Below the pieces are notes generated by a model. It saw only the letters and a list, made by a program, of their open reading frames with translations, made no database searches and was not told the origin of the DNA. 64,000 bases of DNA, taken from positions 46,078,314-46,142,313 of the forward strand of contig ML681994.1 of NCBI GenBank assembly GCA_007922195.1, given 5' to 3'. The translations under genes and the position numbers were made by a program. Position 1 is the first letter of the stretch. Each line of letters opens with the position of its first letter. This document shows positions 54,807 to 64,000 of the stretch, one piece after another. Source of the stretch: Podocnemis expansa. Its lineage: Eukaryota; Chordata; Testudines; Podocnemididae.

Positions 54807-55200
54807 CTTCTAATCAAAAAACTAGCATCTGTTTTATCTAAAGTTGTGTTGATTTTAGAGAGTGTATGGGAGCAAAAGTTGTGGTATTTCCATTTCTCTG
54901 CTAAACAGATGGACAAGGTGTTTATGTGCTTGCAGTGGTCTAGGAACGGCCCTCATCCCTGCAAGATGGAAGTTCCCTCTGTGGCATCTTGGAGCTGGGA
55001 GTGCTTGCTGGGAGACTGTCCCCTGAGTGGCTGGAGAGTGCGCACGCACTCCCTGGAACTGATTGCACGCAGGAAGCTGGTGTGGGCTGACCCAAGAGTG
55101 GGTGGCCACTTGGCAAAGTGGGTAAGTCATGTCTACAAGAGGACAGTAGGTGAGGCACAGTGGCACCTCAAACCAGATTCTGGGAGGGGAACATCACACT

Positions 55201-56756
55201 ATCATAATGCAGTACGTCAATGACATCACTGGGTTTGTCTGCATAAAAAAAATGTTGTGTGCTAATGCTTCCAAATTCTCATTAGGATGCCAGTACCCTC
55301 CATATGTCTGTATTCACAGTTGCCTGAATCACTGCAGTTATTCACATCTCTTTGGATTAAACTTGCTCTGAGCAATGTGTTTATGCCTTTACAATTGTGG
55401 GCTCTTGGGTAGGTAATTTATAATAATGTAGCAGAGCACTCTATACCGTGGGGTGGAGGGGACACTTTAGAAAAGTTTTGTTTTAAAGCAACAAGTTGAC
55501 ATTTTTGGCTGAGTGAAGCCTAACACTTAACTTAGTCTAATTTCTCTGTTTGTCTATCTTTCTGCCACATCCAATAAACTGCAAAATTTAAGGGAATGTT
55601 TTAGGCCAGAATGATCAGAACTGTATTGATTGTAGAGAACATCAAAAAAGCCAAAAGGAGGGCAATGACAGAGTCCCCTAAATCAGGTTAATGCACCAGC
55701 AACTTCAACCAACTCTGTAATTGTCTATAGATCAAAGAATCAATTTATGGGCCATGAATACCCTTCACTCATAACAAAACCTTCACCTCAGCTCTACCCA
55801 GCCTTGTAATACAGTTTAAAATGCTGACTTATTGATAGGCTTCTCTCCAAGAAAAGAAGTAATAACAGTAGAGATAATGGACCCGCTGGCTTGTGGGGAG
55901 AAAGAAGGCTTGGATATGCAGGACACAGGGGTATAAAGAGGAACATATAGAAACCCTGCTATGTGGTAAAGGAGGAATGAGAGGGCACACAGAGCCCTTG
56001 CCATGGTGGAAAAGAGTGGAATAGGGGAGATGGAGGAAGCAGGAAATCAGGGGATGCACAATCTCTAAGGCAGATGTGGGAATGATGTGCATAGAGTTCC
56101 TAGCATGAGGGGGAGAACAGGGACCCTAGCCAAGGCTAGACCTAAAACAAGAAGACCCAGGGGACAAGTGTCTTCAGCACTCTCCCCACATTTGTGAAAA
56201 TGTAAAATACCTCATTTTTATTGCATTGTAGCTCATTTCATGACTTTGATGATCAATATGCCTGCAGGGTTCATACCTATCATTATATGATTCACTTGCA
56301 TGCTAGGATCTGTAAATCTGTATGTATCCATGCCATATGTAAGCAAATAAAAAGTTGTTTCCATTAAGCTTATAGAAACATCTTAATTTTTAAGAATAAC
56401 TGAAATGTACTAACACCAAGAAATGGAACTGTGCACCACCACTGTGTGGACTAGTATTAAACAGTTTCAGCCCTAAAATGTTAACCTTAGTCTTTAGTTC
56501 AAAAAATTGCTTTTCTCACCTATGCCCTCACTACATACACTCTTCAAGTCTTAAAACACAAGTACACTTTCCCAATTACACTGCAAAACAAAGTTCACAA
56601 TATTGTAGCTGGATTATCTCTTCACCTCAGTTTGTTTTAATATCTCATTGGTGACTCACTACACCTGGCACCTTATGTACCCAGGATGGTATGGCAGACA
56701 GCATTGTCAGTGAGGTGCAAGGAAAATTTAGTTCTCAGACATCCGGAAGGCTCCAT
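55201..56756. other. Unassigned 1.5 kb
   Basis: No gene or familiar repeat is seen. The minus-strand frames near 55816-56092 show no domain. Confidence 0.4.
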
Positions 56757-57163
56757 GGGTATGTCTGCACTGGAGGCTCTGTTAATCTGAATTAACAAGG
56801 TCGACTTTAAGTGGATTTAAAGTCAACCTTGTTAAGTCAACTTAGAGCGTCCACACTGAAAACTCCTGTCAACTGCCTGCGTCCATGTGGCAGGTGGTAG
56901 GTTGACCCTTCCTGGTGGTCAGGAACTCTGGGAGGGGGCCTAGAGGCCAATTAAGTCAACGTAAGTGCTATTCCTCATCTACACTGACTTAAGTCAACTT
57001 AATACGGTCGACTTAAGTGTTAAGTCAACCTTAAGAAGTGGTGTTTTTAATTAAATTTAAGGAAGTGCTAAAGTCAACTTAATAAAAGTCCAGTGTGGCC
57101 ATGGGGGTCTAGGTTAATTTAAACTTCCTTAAGTCGATCTAAGGCTCCAGTGTAGACATACCC
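56757..57163. mobile_element. Harbinger-like MITE with 3-bp duplication
   Basis: The ends are GGGTATGTCTGCACTGGAG and, inverted, GGGTATGTCTACACTGGAG (one difference in 19). Flanks are CAT on both sides (56754-56756 and 57164-57166). The interior has GTCGACTTTAAG and TTAAGTCAACTTA palindromes. Its termini are among the best conserved of the family in this window. Confidence 0.8.
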
Positions 57164-57333
57164 CATGAGATTCTATAATGTCTGGAGCATTCTAGGAGAT
57201 ACTGAAAAATTAATCTACATATGGAATACCTGAAACATTTTACTTCAAACATTCTAGTGTCCCTTTTGTCTCTATTGAACAAATGGGTGGGTGAGATTTT
57301 GTGGCATGCGTTGTGCAGGAGGTCAGATCAGAT

Positions 57334-58255
57334 CAGGAGTCTGCAAGCTGCAGCTCAGGAGCTGCATGTAGCTCTTTGGCTGTTCCTTTGCAGCTCTGGA
57401 CTTCAGACACGGCCCCTTTCCCGCTCCCAACCACCAACACTGGAGGACCTTGTGGGTGATTAGAGTGATTAGAAAGTGATTGGAGCAATTTGAAAGATGA
57501 AAATGCTCAGCAACTGGTTTTTGAATGTTGTGATTTCTGATGCAACAAACCACATTGCCAACTTTGCCCACATATCTGCACAAAAGACACCATCATAGGA
57601 CCTACTCAAGCCAGCCATCAAGGGCTCATTCACCTCCTCATCCACCAATGTCATTTATGCCATCATGTGCCAGAAATGCCCCCACATTTGATACATTGGA
57701 CAAACAGGACAATCTTTGTGCAAAAGAATAAATGGGCACAAAACTGATATCAGAAATCACAACATTCAAAAACCAGTTGCTGAGCATTTCCATCTTTCTA
57801 CTCGCTGTGGATGACATGTTAACAGCTGTGTTCAAGCAAGTCAATAGGACATGAAGACTTCAAAGAGAAGCAGCTGAACTAGAACTGATATGCAGAGTCA
57901 GTTGCGTGAAAGCAGGATTAAATTGTAACTATGGATTCTTTTCCCATTACAATAAGTGATTTGACTTCACCTTACTCTGTGCTGTTCCTCAGTGTTTGAA
58001 TCTTAACAACTGCTTTGATTTGCTGTTTCAGTATGACCTGATCCCATGACTTATACTCCCCTGAATTTATTTTCTTCCCATTCTGTAAGTTCCCCCATCT
58101 TCAAAGTGTCTGATGAAGTGGGATTTTCTCCCATGAAAGTTCATACAATTAATTAATTTGTTAGTCTTTAAGTGCCACAGGAATCTTTGCTTGATTTGGT
58201 TATTGAAGGAATTTTCAAAAATGGCTTTTCTTATCTTTTGGGTTGCTGACCCCTG
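57334..58255. mobile_element. hAT-like element carrying a Penelope insertion
   Basis: The ends are CAGGAGTCTGCAAG and, inverted, CAGGGGTCAGCAACC. The 8-bp flanks GATCAGAT (57326-57333) and AACTAGGC (58256-58263) are both close to the intact CR1 sequence at the site, as expected for an old duplication. Most of its length is the Penelope-like copy at 57480-58192; only about 200 bp is its own. Confidence 0.65.
57480..58192 (+). mobile_element. Penelope-like element with inverted 5' part
   Basis: This is the sister of 4091-4970. The order is cysteine cluster (near 57541), GIY-YIG endonuclease text across frames (YAIMCQKCP near 57660, then YIGQTGQ near 57690, RRIN near 57725, NHNIQKPVAEHF near 57755), 3' untranslated region and tail (GATGAAGTGGGATTTTCTCC ... 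AAGTGCCACAGG). The 5' end, about 57480-57541, is an inverted copy of 57745-57800 (CTCAGCAACTGGTTTTTGAA against TTCAAAAACCAGTTGCTGAG). Such inversion is typical of PLE and LINE 5' ends. Frameshifts prevent translation. Confidence 0.8.
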
Positions 58256-58319
58256 AACTAGGCAATCCTATTGGTCCCTTCTGACCTTAGAGTTTATGAA
58301 ATCTACAGCTAAAACAGCA

Positions 58320-58640
58320 CCTCAACACTGTGCCCCCCACACCCTCCAAGCCTGCCACCCCCAACTGTTGCCTGTCCCTAAATCCGGCCCCAGGATTTAA
58401 AATAATCCAGAACGCCCTGGAATGCTGTTTCATGGCCCACTATTTTTAGGGGCTCAGTGTTCCGCAGCCCATAAAAATAGAACATGGAGCTAGAACGCTG
58501 AATTCCAGGGCCCACCGTTCAAAAATAGCAGGCCCTGGAATGGACCATTCCGGTTCCACATTCTATTTTTAGGGGCCTGAACGCTGGGCCCCTAAAAGTA
58601 GCAAGCCCCGGAACGGCTTTCCACCATGTTCTGGCAGGCA
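58320..58640. mobile_element. Fragment of the CAGGGGTTAAA hAT family
   Basis: The modules CTATTTTTAGGGGCTCAGTG, AGCAGGCCCTGGAATG and GGGCCCCTAAAAGTAGC match the right third of 22170-22978 in the same order. The terminal repeats are lost. Confidence 0.65.
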
Positions 58641-59452
58641 GGGCCAGGGCTGGGGGCCAGGGGCATTACTGAGGGGCTCAAGCCATACCCCTTTTTCTTT
58701 TTCTTTTGCATGACTAAGTCATGAATAGCCAAACATATCTGTGACACAGTGCTGGGAATCAACAGCTAAACCATGGCTCTGGTCAAGTAAACACCAATTA
58801 ATTCCCCTCCAGGGCAGGCCTGATAGGGCCTAATTGGTAGATGAGACTGAGCTGGGGGAGGACTAATGAGCAAATTGGTTCATTAACACAAGAAGATGGT
58901 AGGTGGGGGCAGGAGCGGGGAGACAGAGAGAAACAGCCTGGAATGATCTCTGAGTAAAATGAGCCCTCTCTCATCCACAGAGAATTGAAGAGAAAGTGTT
59001 GCTGTAAATAATACTTTAAGTGGATCACTAAGGTGGTGGGAAGAGCAAATATAAATAAACTGCCCTGGCTTGTTTAATAACTGATGGTCTCTAAGTCTGC
59101 ATAGGTAGAGCAGGAGTCCACTGTTTCACTGCCACAATATGATAGGGAAAACAGTTAGTTTCTCCTGAGAGATAACATTGAATATATATATTCATATGTA
59201 TGGTAATAAATTGCAGTAATAGAAATGTCTATTTTTATTAATGGTCTGTGTTTGCAAAGATAAGACATCTGAAGATTGGAAAGATTCACCCATGCTTGAG
59301 TCTAATCTCTCCCTCTCTGTTGTCATAGGAACTACTTCTAGATGAAAAATAGCTTTCTAAGACAAGTACTCAACACTGTTTTCAACAGCTCTCAAGATGG
59401 GAGAAATCGTGACAAGCTGTGAAGAAATAGGAAAGCTAGAAGGTTACATTCA
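58641..59452. other. Unassigned sequence
   Basis: No recognisable feature. A short ATATAT run lies near 59184-59190. Confidence 0.4.
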
Positions 59453-59573
59453 AATGGGTAGCCGTGTTAGTCTAATCCAGTAAAACAAACAAGGAGCCTG
59501 GGGCTAACAAATTTATTTATTGCATGAGCTTGCATGGGTGAAAATCCCACTTTGTCAGATGCTTTGAAGATGT
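59453..59573 (-). repeat. Penelope-tail repeat
   Basis: GGGTAGCCGTGTTAGTCTAA through AAAATCCCACTTTGTCAGAT and GCTTTGAAGATG is a nearly full-length tail copy in minus orientation, directly adjoining a MITE. Confidence 0.75.
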
Positions 59574-59574
59574 G

Positions 59575-60214
59575 GGCTATGTCTAAACAGGCAAATTAGT
59601 CTGGACTAAGGAGGCTTAGTCTGGAGTAATTTAGCCCATGGATACACTAGGCTTTCCCTAGTCCAAAATAAGGAAAGCTTAGTTCAAACTACTTAGTACC
59701 CCCGGTTAGTTCGGATTTCTGTGCTTAGTTCAAACGTTCGTTTGAACTAGGAGCAGGCAAGACCCGAACTAAGCGGTTAGTTCGAACTAGCCGGCTTGAG
59801 GTTAGTTTGAACTCAGACTTCTTAGTTCAGACTAAGAAGCCGGGCCATAACTAGGCCAGAGTGAGCAGGGCAAAGTCCCAGGCACCAAATTTTAGATTTC
59901 CAGATCCATCCCCAGCCACGACGGGGAGCCAGATCCATCCCCTGTGCCCTCTAAAATTCGTCACCTGGGGCTCCAATCACCGTTGGGGCTTCCCGCCCCT
60001 GCCAGGGCTCACCGCCGCCTTTCAGTGGCAGCTGCAGACAGATTTGGTTCCCACTGCCCTAGAGGTGGCAGGTGGGGATGGCCCCAGGCTAGATCGCAGC
60101 CCAGGTCGGGGGGAGGGAGGGCCGTCTTTGGAACTGCTTGCCCCTGGTGCCAGAAGAGTTAGTTACAGCCCGGCTAAGAAATCCTAACTAACTGTGGCTA
60201 GTAGAGACATACCC
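59575..60214. mobile_element. Harbinger-like MITE between two Penelope tails
   Basis: The ends are GGCTATGTCTAAACAGG and, inverted, GGGTATGTCTCTACTAGCC. The arms contain TTAGTCTGGACTAAG and TAGTTCGAACTAG palindromes as in 51143-51512. A hAT element occupies its centre. It has no clear 3-bp duplication. Confidence 0.7.
59840..60173. mobile_element. hAT-type element nested in the MITE
   Basis: The ends are CCGGGCCATAACTAGG and, inverted, CCGGGCTGTAACTAAC. The flanks are CTAAGAAG (59832-59839) and CTAAGAAA (60174-60181), an 8-bp duplication with one difference. The interior is GC-rich. The 108- and 72-codon frames inside have no domain. Confidence 0.75.
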
Positions 60215-60221
60215 TTAGGAA

Positions 60222-60320
60222 CTTAAAAGCATCTGACGAAGTGGGATTTTCTCTCACGAAAGCTCATGAGATAAATAAATTTGTTAGTCTTTAAAAGTGC
60301 CACCAAACTCCTTCTTTGTT
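60222..60320 (+). repeat. Penelope-tail repeat
   Basis: GCATCTGACGAAGTGGGATT through AAGCTCATGAGATAAATAAA and AAAAGTGCCACCAAACTCC is in plus orientation, facing the minus copy on the other side of the MITE. Confidence 0.75.
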
Positions 60321-61790
60321 TACAAAGTCGGAGTACAGCATATGAAATCATCCCAGTTGTAGGATGAACAGAACACCCAAGGAAAGATACCTTTTATGAA
60401 GTAGAAGTGATAGTTCCAAATGCAACCAGCTTCCAGATTGTAATGCAAAAGTTAAAATATTAGGTAAATTTTAAAAAATAAAATAAAATTTAGCCATTTG
60501 ATTAAAATGATAGTGAAAAGGTCATTAATTGAATATGAAGTAGAATTATTGCTGAAGCAATCCCTCTCAAGAGCCACAAATGGGAAGCCTTCTTCAGTTT
60601 CTGTGGACGCTAAAAACCAAGTCTAGGGTCTGAGCAATATCTATTTTATACAGAGAATAAATAAATGCAAAAAATAATGATATAGTGCAGCTTGCTATAT
60701 TATGTAAATTGGAAATGAGGAAGAATTATGTGTTATGTGCTTTAGAGAAAATAGACTTGAAGAAAGCAAATGCATAGTAGCAATAAAGAAGTGAGGAGAA
60801 CTCCCTGATTAGTCCTCTTCTGTCCTCATTGGAAAAGAGGAGAACCACCCATTTGGACCTGATCCTTCTGTGTTCTCTGCAGCAGAGAAAGGCAAAGACA
60901 CTGACCTAAATTCTCAGTTCCACTTAGACCCTTTACATAGTGGAATCATTATTATAAAGGACTTTGAATGTGACTGAAAATTCAAGTTTGTATGCTCAAA
61001 AAACACAACTGCATTAGAGACTTTCGGCATATATACAGAATCACTTCAAGCCCTTAGAACATTTTCAAAACATGTGTGTCCCCACACAAAGGTGATGATA
61101 ATCTTGTTGATGGTTAATAACCAGTGTTATTTCAAAATAAAAGAGACATGTGGACATACTTGTTTATGAATAAAGTCTATGCATGGCAGTCTTTTACTAA
61201 GGCTCATGCGCCCCTGGAGGCTGGGAAATGCCCTACCTGCTTTCAGACACTCCTTTCAGAATTCACCCATGTGTGGTTTAATGTGGGTCTGTTAGCTCCT
61301 GGAACAGCTCACTTACACACTCCTCACCCTCTTCAGAGAGTCCCTTTAAATGTTTGCTGTCCCTTTGATATCTAGACTCCCAACTTTGACTGTAAACCAC
61401 AGTCTTGTAATTTGTTGGGCCAAGTATGTGTTGAGTGGCTGCTAACCTACCCCCATTATGCTGGTTTCCTGCTTTTTCCAAAAGCCCTACATTAAGCAAG
61501 ACTGTCATATTCATACATATTCATACCCCATATACAATAATTTCACCTCAGTGATCAGATCACATACAGTATTCGTACAATTTTTACATATTGGCATTCT
61601 TACATTATTACTTAGCAGTTTCACATCTACCCCACCCTATATGGAAAAGTGTGGCTGCTCTCAGCCAGGATCCTTAACTATTAGACTTTCATAAAATTAT
61701 GACAGTAGATGTTCTAGGAACATAAAACCAGAGAAGCACAATACATACCATGTGATTATGCACTGGTGACTGAAGTCACCTGTAGAAGCC
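60321..61790. other. Unassigned sequence
   Basis: AT-rich with no recognisable gene. Short frames at 61124-61694 have no domain. Confidence 0.4.
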
Positions 61791-62181
61791 CATAGTTTTA
61801 AAGCTTTTTTCATTTGCAGACCCCTAAAAGATTTCAAATAGAGGTGCAGGTCCTTTGGAAATTCAACCTGTGTTCCGCAGATGCCGTCTATAGATGTGTT
61901 AGACTGAAAACTGGCTCAACAGAATTCAGCTATAAATGCTGTATGTGCCTCACATGGCATTTGACTCTGTGAAGAAAGGTGCTAAACTGTGGGCTTCTAT
62001 GGTAAAAACATGTCCCAATTTTGACTGTAGGTGGAAATATTTATATACTTCTGACTGATCAGAATAGAGGAATGCCTTTTCTGGGATCTGAAATTCTATA
62101 TTTATAGTCTTCTTCTGCAGACCCTTTAGAAATAGTCTGTGGATCCCCAGGGATCCCTGGATCACAGGTTGAAAACCACTG
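61791..62181. mobile_element. hAT-like element
   Basis: The right end, inverted, is CAGTGGTTTTCAACCTGTGA, a standard hAT terminus. The left end is the degraded CATAGTTTTAAAGCTTTTTT. Subterminal GCAGACCCCTAAAAGATT and CTGCAGACCCTTTAGAAA are inverted partners. Only four of eight flanking bases still match, so the insertion is old. Confidence 0.6.
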
Positions 62182-63892
62182 GTGAAGTTATGCAGCTCCT
62201 GGTAGGCACCTATGCTGGACATTCACTGGGATTAACTTGATTTTATGGCCTTGTTACAACTGGCTGGCCCTTTACGGCAAGCTGGGTTTAGCCTTGCCTG
62301 TGATCTAGCAACCCCAGGGATAATTAGTGACAGTACTTGAAACTGTTCAGGAGACTTTATTATAGTGATTGAGCCCAGCTGCCAGGGGAAAGCAGGAAGG
62401 ACTATATAGAACTCAGAAAGGAGGATCCAGGAGACAGGTGCAAGGAAAAATCCCTCTCTGGAAAAATCCAGTGAAGCCAGTCTAGAAAGGACCCCCAGAG
62501 CAACGCAGAGTGCTATGGCAGATGTCCTAAGCTAGGGCCTACATTGAGCTCTTGTACAGATGTTGCCAGAGTCCTAGGAGAGTGGGAGATTTTTGCTAGG
62601 AGATAGTTGTATAGGAGGAGCTCTGCAGGGTGCTTGCATGAGGGCCAAGATGCAGAGAATTGCAATGTGTCCCAAGAAGGGCATTTAGTTTAGATTTACA
62701 GTGGATCTTTTTGTTTCCCCAAGAAACTGGGTTTGACTCTTTTTGAGATGGGGCAGGCCACAGAATTCTCAAGGAATATATCTACACTGTAAATTTAAAA
62801 AAAGCAAAAATCAAGAACCCATGGTACTGAGTGTCTGCACCCAAGTCAGTTGATTTGGGATCTTGAGACTCAGACTGCAGGGCTGTAAAACTGAAGAGCA
62901 GATGCTCATGCCTGGTCTGGACCCCAAGCTCTGAGACCCTGTGAGGGAGTCCTCTGAGCCCATCAGCTGATCCAGGCCAGCCATGGCCATACCACTGATT
63001 TTTATGGCATTGTAGGTGTAATCAGGGAGACAAACAGCTCATCCTGGAATGGATGCAGCAGCCAAAGGAGAGTTCGAGACAGATTCTGGCAATGCTGCCT
63101 CCAAGCACGAGGGGGTGCTTGTATGATAAGTGTAGCCCATAACAGGTCCCATTACAATGACACTGTCCAGGGTCACTGCAGAGCCTGAAGCTGTGCCTTG
63201 AAACAGCATTATTTAAAAAAAACAAAGACTAGCAAAAATCTTTTGATATTCAGATAAATCAATGACTGGATCATGTAGAAAAAACCTTTTGTTTCTGCAG
63301 CTAATAATACAACATTATTCTTGGTTACACGTGATAACTGACTCAGTGGGAAGAAGAATTATACCAGGTTGAATTTATAATTGTGGGTAAAGCAGATAAC
63401 TTCTCTCTGACTTTTAAGTAAGAACAGGTGATTCGTACAAAGTTGAGGTTTGACATAAACATAGAAAGGAACAAGTAAAATAGTGGTGTGGTATGAATCA
63501 TACAGCTGAATTAACACTAAAAGGAAGCAGATGAAATATTTATCATGGTAATATGCACTTCATGATTCATCAGCATGCCAAAAACCAAAATATGTGAATG
63601 ATTAGACAATGGAAGGTAGGTGTTGAAGAGGATGGAAAGATGGGAAATATTATTTGGCTTAAGAAAAACAGTTTGAGGCGTTGATTAATTTAAAGGTAAC
63701 CTGTCCATTTTCTCGTAATGAGAGAGTTAAGCAAATGTTTTTGTTTCAGTAGAAAACCACTTCCTATTATCTGAATGTCAGTCAGTTGGGCTTGAATGAT
63801 GTGATGGAGAAACTTTTATGATTTAGGCCTTGATCCTATAAAACCTACCACACACTTATCTGAATAGGGTTCCACACATGAAGTAGAACAAG
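62182..63892. other. Unassigned sequence
   Basis: No gene is recognised. Near 62400-62480 a TATATAGAAC box with purine-rich surroundings resembles an LTR promoter region, but nothing confirms it. Confidence 0.35.
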
Positions 63893-63985
63893 CAAGGAGT
63901 GCTACTGCATTTAAAGATTTAAAAATTTATTTATCGCATGAGCTTTCATGGGAGAAAATCCCACTTTGGTAGATGCTTTACTGAC
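63893..63985 (-). repeat. Penelope-tail repeat
   Basis: AAGGAGTGCTACTGCATTTA, GCATGAGCTTTCATGGGAG and AAAATCCCACTTTGGTAGAT are the tail family in minus orientation, at the right edge of the window. Confidence 0.7.
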
Positions 63986-64000
63986 CTGCTGCTTACAGGA

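Larger units (their letters stand above)
53166..55200. repeat. Long LTR-like repeat, copy B, split by a solo LTR
   Basis: This is copy B of the repeat at 19500-21015. The left stub 53170-53199 (GACTGACTATAAAACCATC) matches copy A near 19705 (GACTGGCTGAAAACCATC). The remainder continues at 54197 to GGAGGGGAACATCACA near 55198. It is interrupted by the solo LTR at 53200-54191 and by a hAT element at 54346-54806. The 147-codon frame at 54780-55223 has no recognisable domain. Confidence 0.65.
57255..58300 (+). mobile_element. CR1 3' end split by a hAT element
   Basis: GGGTGGGTGAGATTTTGTGG and TTGTGCAGGAGGTCAGATC (to 57333) rejoin CCTATTGGTCCCTTCTGACC (58267 on) to give the same CR1 3' end as 51055-51142. 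The break is the hAT insertion at 57334-58255. Confidence 0.75.

Noticed and set aside
54780..55223. 147-codon frame
   Set aside because: It lies across a hAT end and repeat copy B; the same repeat at 20830-21015 does not keep the frame.

Overview
This is a 64 kb piece of vertebrate nuclear DNA with no recognisable host gene. It is AT-rich, low in coding capacity and packed with transposable elements. The mix points to a non-avian sauropsid, most likely a turtle: CR1 LINEs with an esterase-type ORF1, DIRS, Penelope-like, R4/Rex6 and RTE retroelements, a Ty3/Gypsy gag remnant, hAT and Harbinger DNA transposons with many MITEs, and very abundant copies of one short tail repeat. A crocodilian is the main alternative. 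The turtle call rests on my recognition of repeat families, not on a gene. Almost every open reading frame belongs to a decayed element.

Layout. 291-7925 is one DIRS retrotransposon: left inverted terminal repeat, gag-like region, reverse transcriptase/RNase H, tyrosine recombinase, internal complementary region, right terminal repeat. It carries a Penelope-like insertion (about 4091-4970) and an R4/Rex6 LINE (about 5553-7800) that contains a 10-N assembly gap. 8576-8939 is a hAT MITE holding a second hAT MITE. 9212-17700 is mostly unassigned, with Penelope tails, a GC-rich hAT-like element and a Gypsy gag remnant. 17757-21015 holds an LTR-like repeat and a second long repeat, both interrupted by Harbinger-type MITEs. 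22170-22978 is a hAT element and 23393-26060 a minus-strand CR1 with three insertions.

28745-29712 is a second DIRS fragment. 30082-31251 is a CR1 with an internal deletion. About 31555-40976 is a near full-length CR1 that unfolds to about 4.2-4.4 kb once an antisense RTE LINE (33305-36512, 10-bp target duplication) and two DNA elements are removed. 41652-42600 is a decayed PIF/Harbinger transposase. 50041-51142 is another CR1 with a hAT MITE inside. 53200-54191 is a solo LTR with a 5-bp target duplication, set inside a second copy of the long repeat seen at 19500-21015. 56757-60320 contains three- and four-level nests of MITE, CR1, hAT and Penelope sequence.

How it fits together. The value of the window is as an insertion record: perfect or near-perfect target duplications (8 bp hAT, TWA Harbinger, 5 bp LTR, 10 bp RTE) give a relative order of events. 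Two themes recur. Most GC-rich islands sit inside terminal-inverted-repeat elements. The common short tail repeat is the 3' end of the Penelope-like elements and often occurs as head-to-head inverted pairs.
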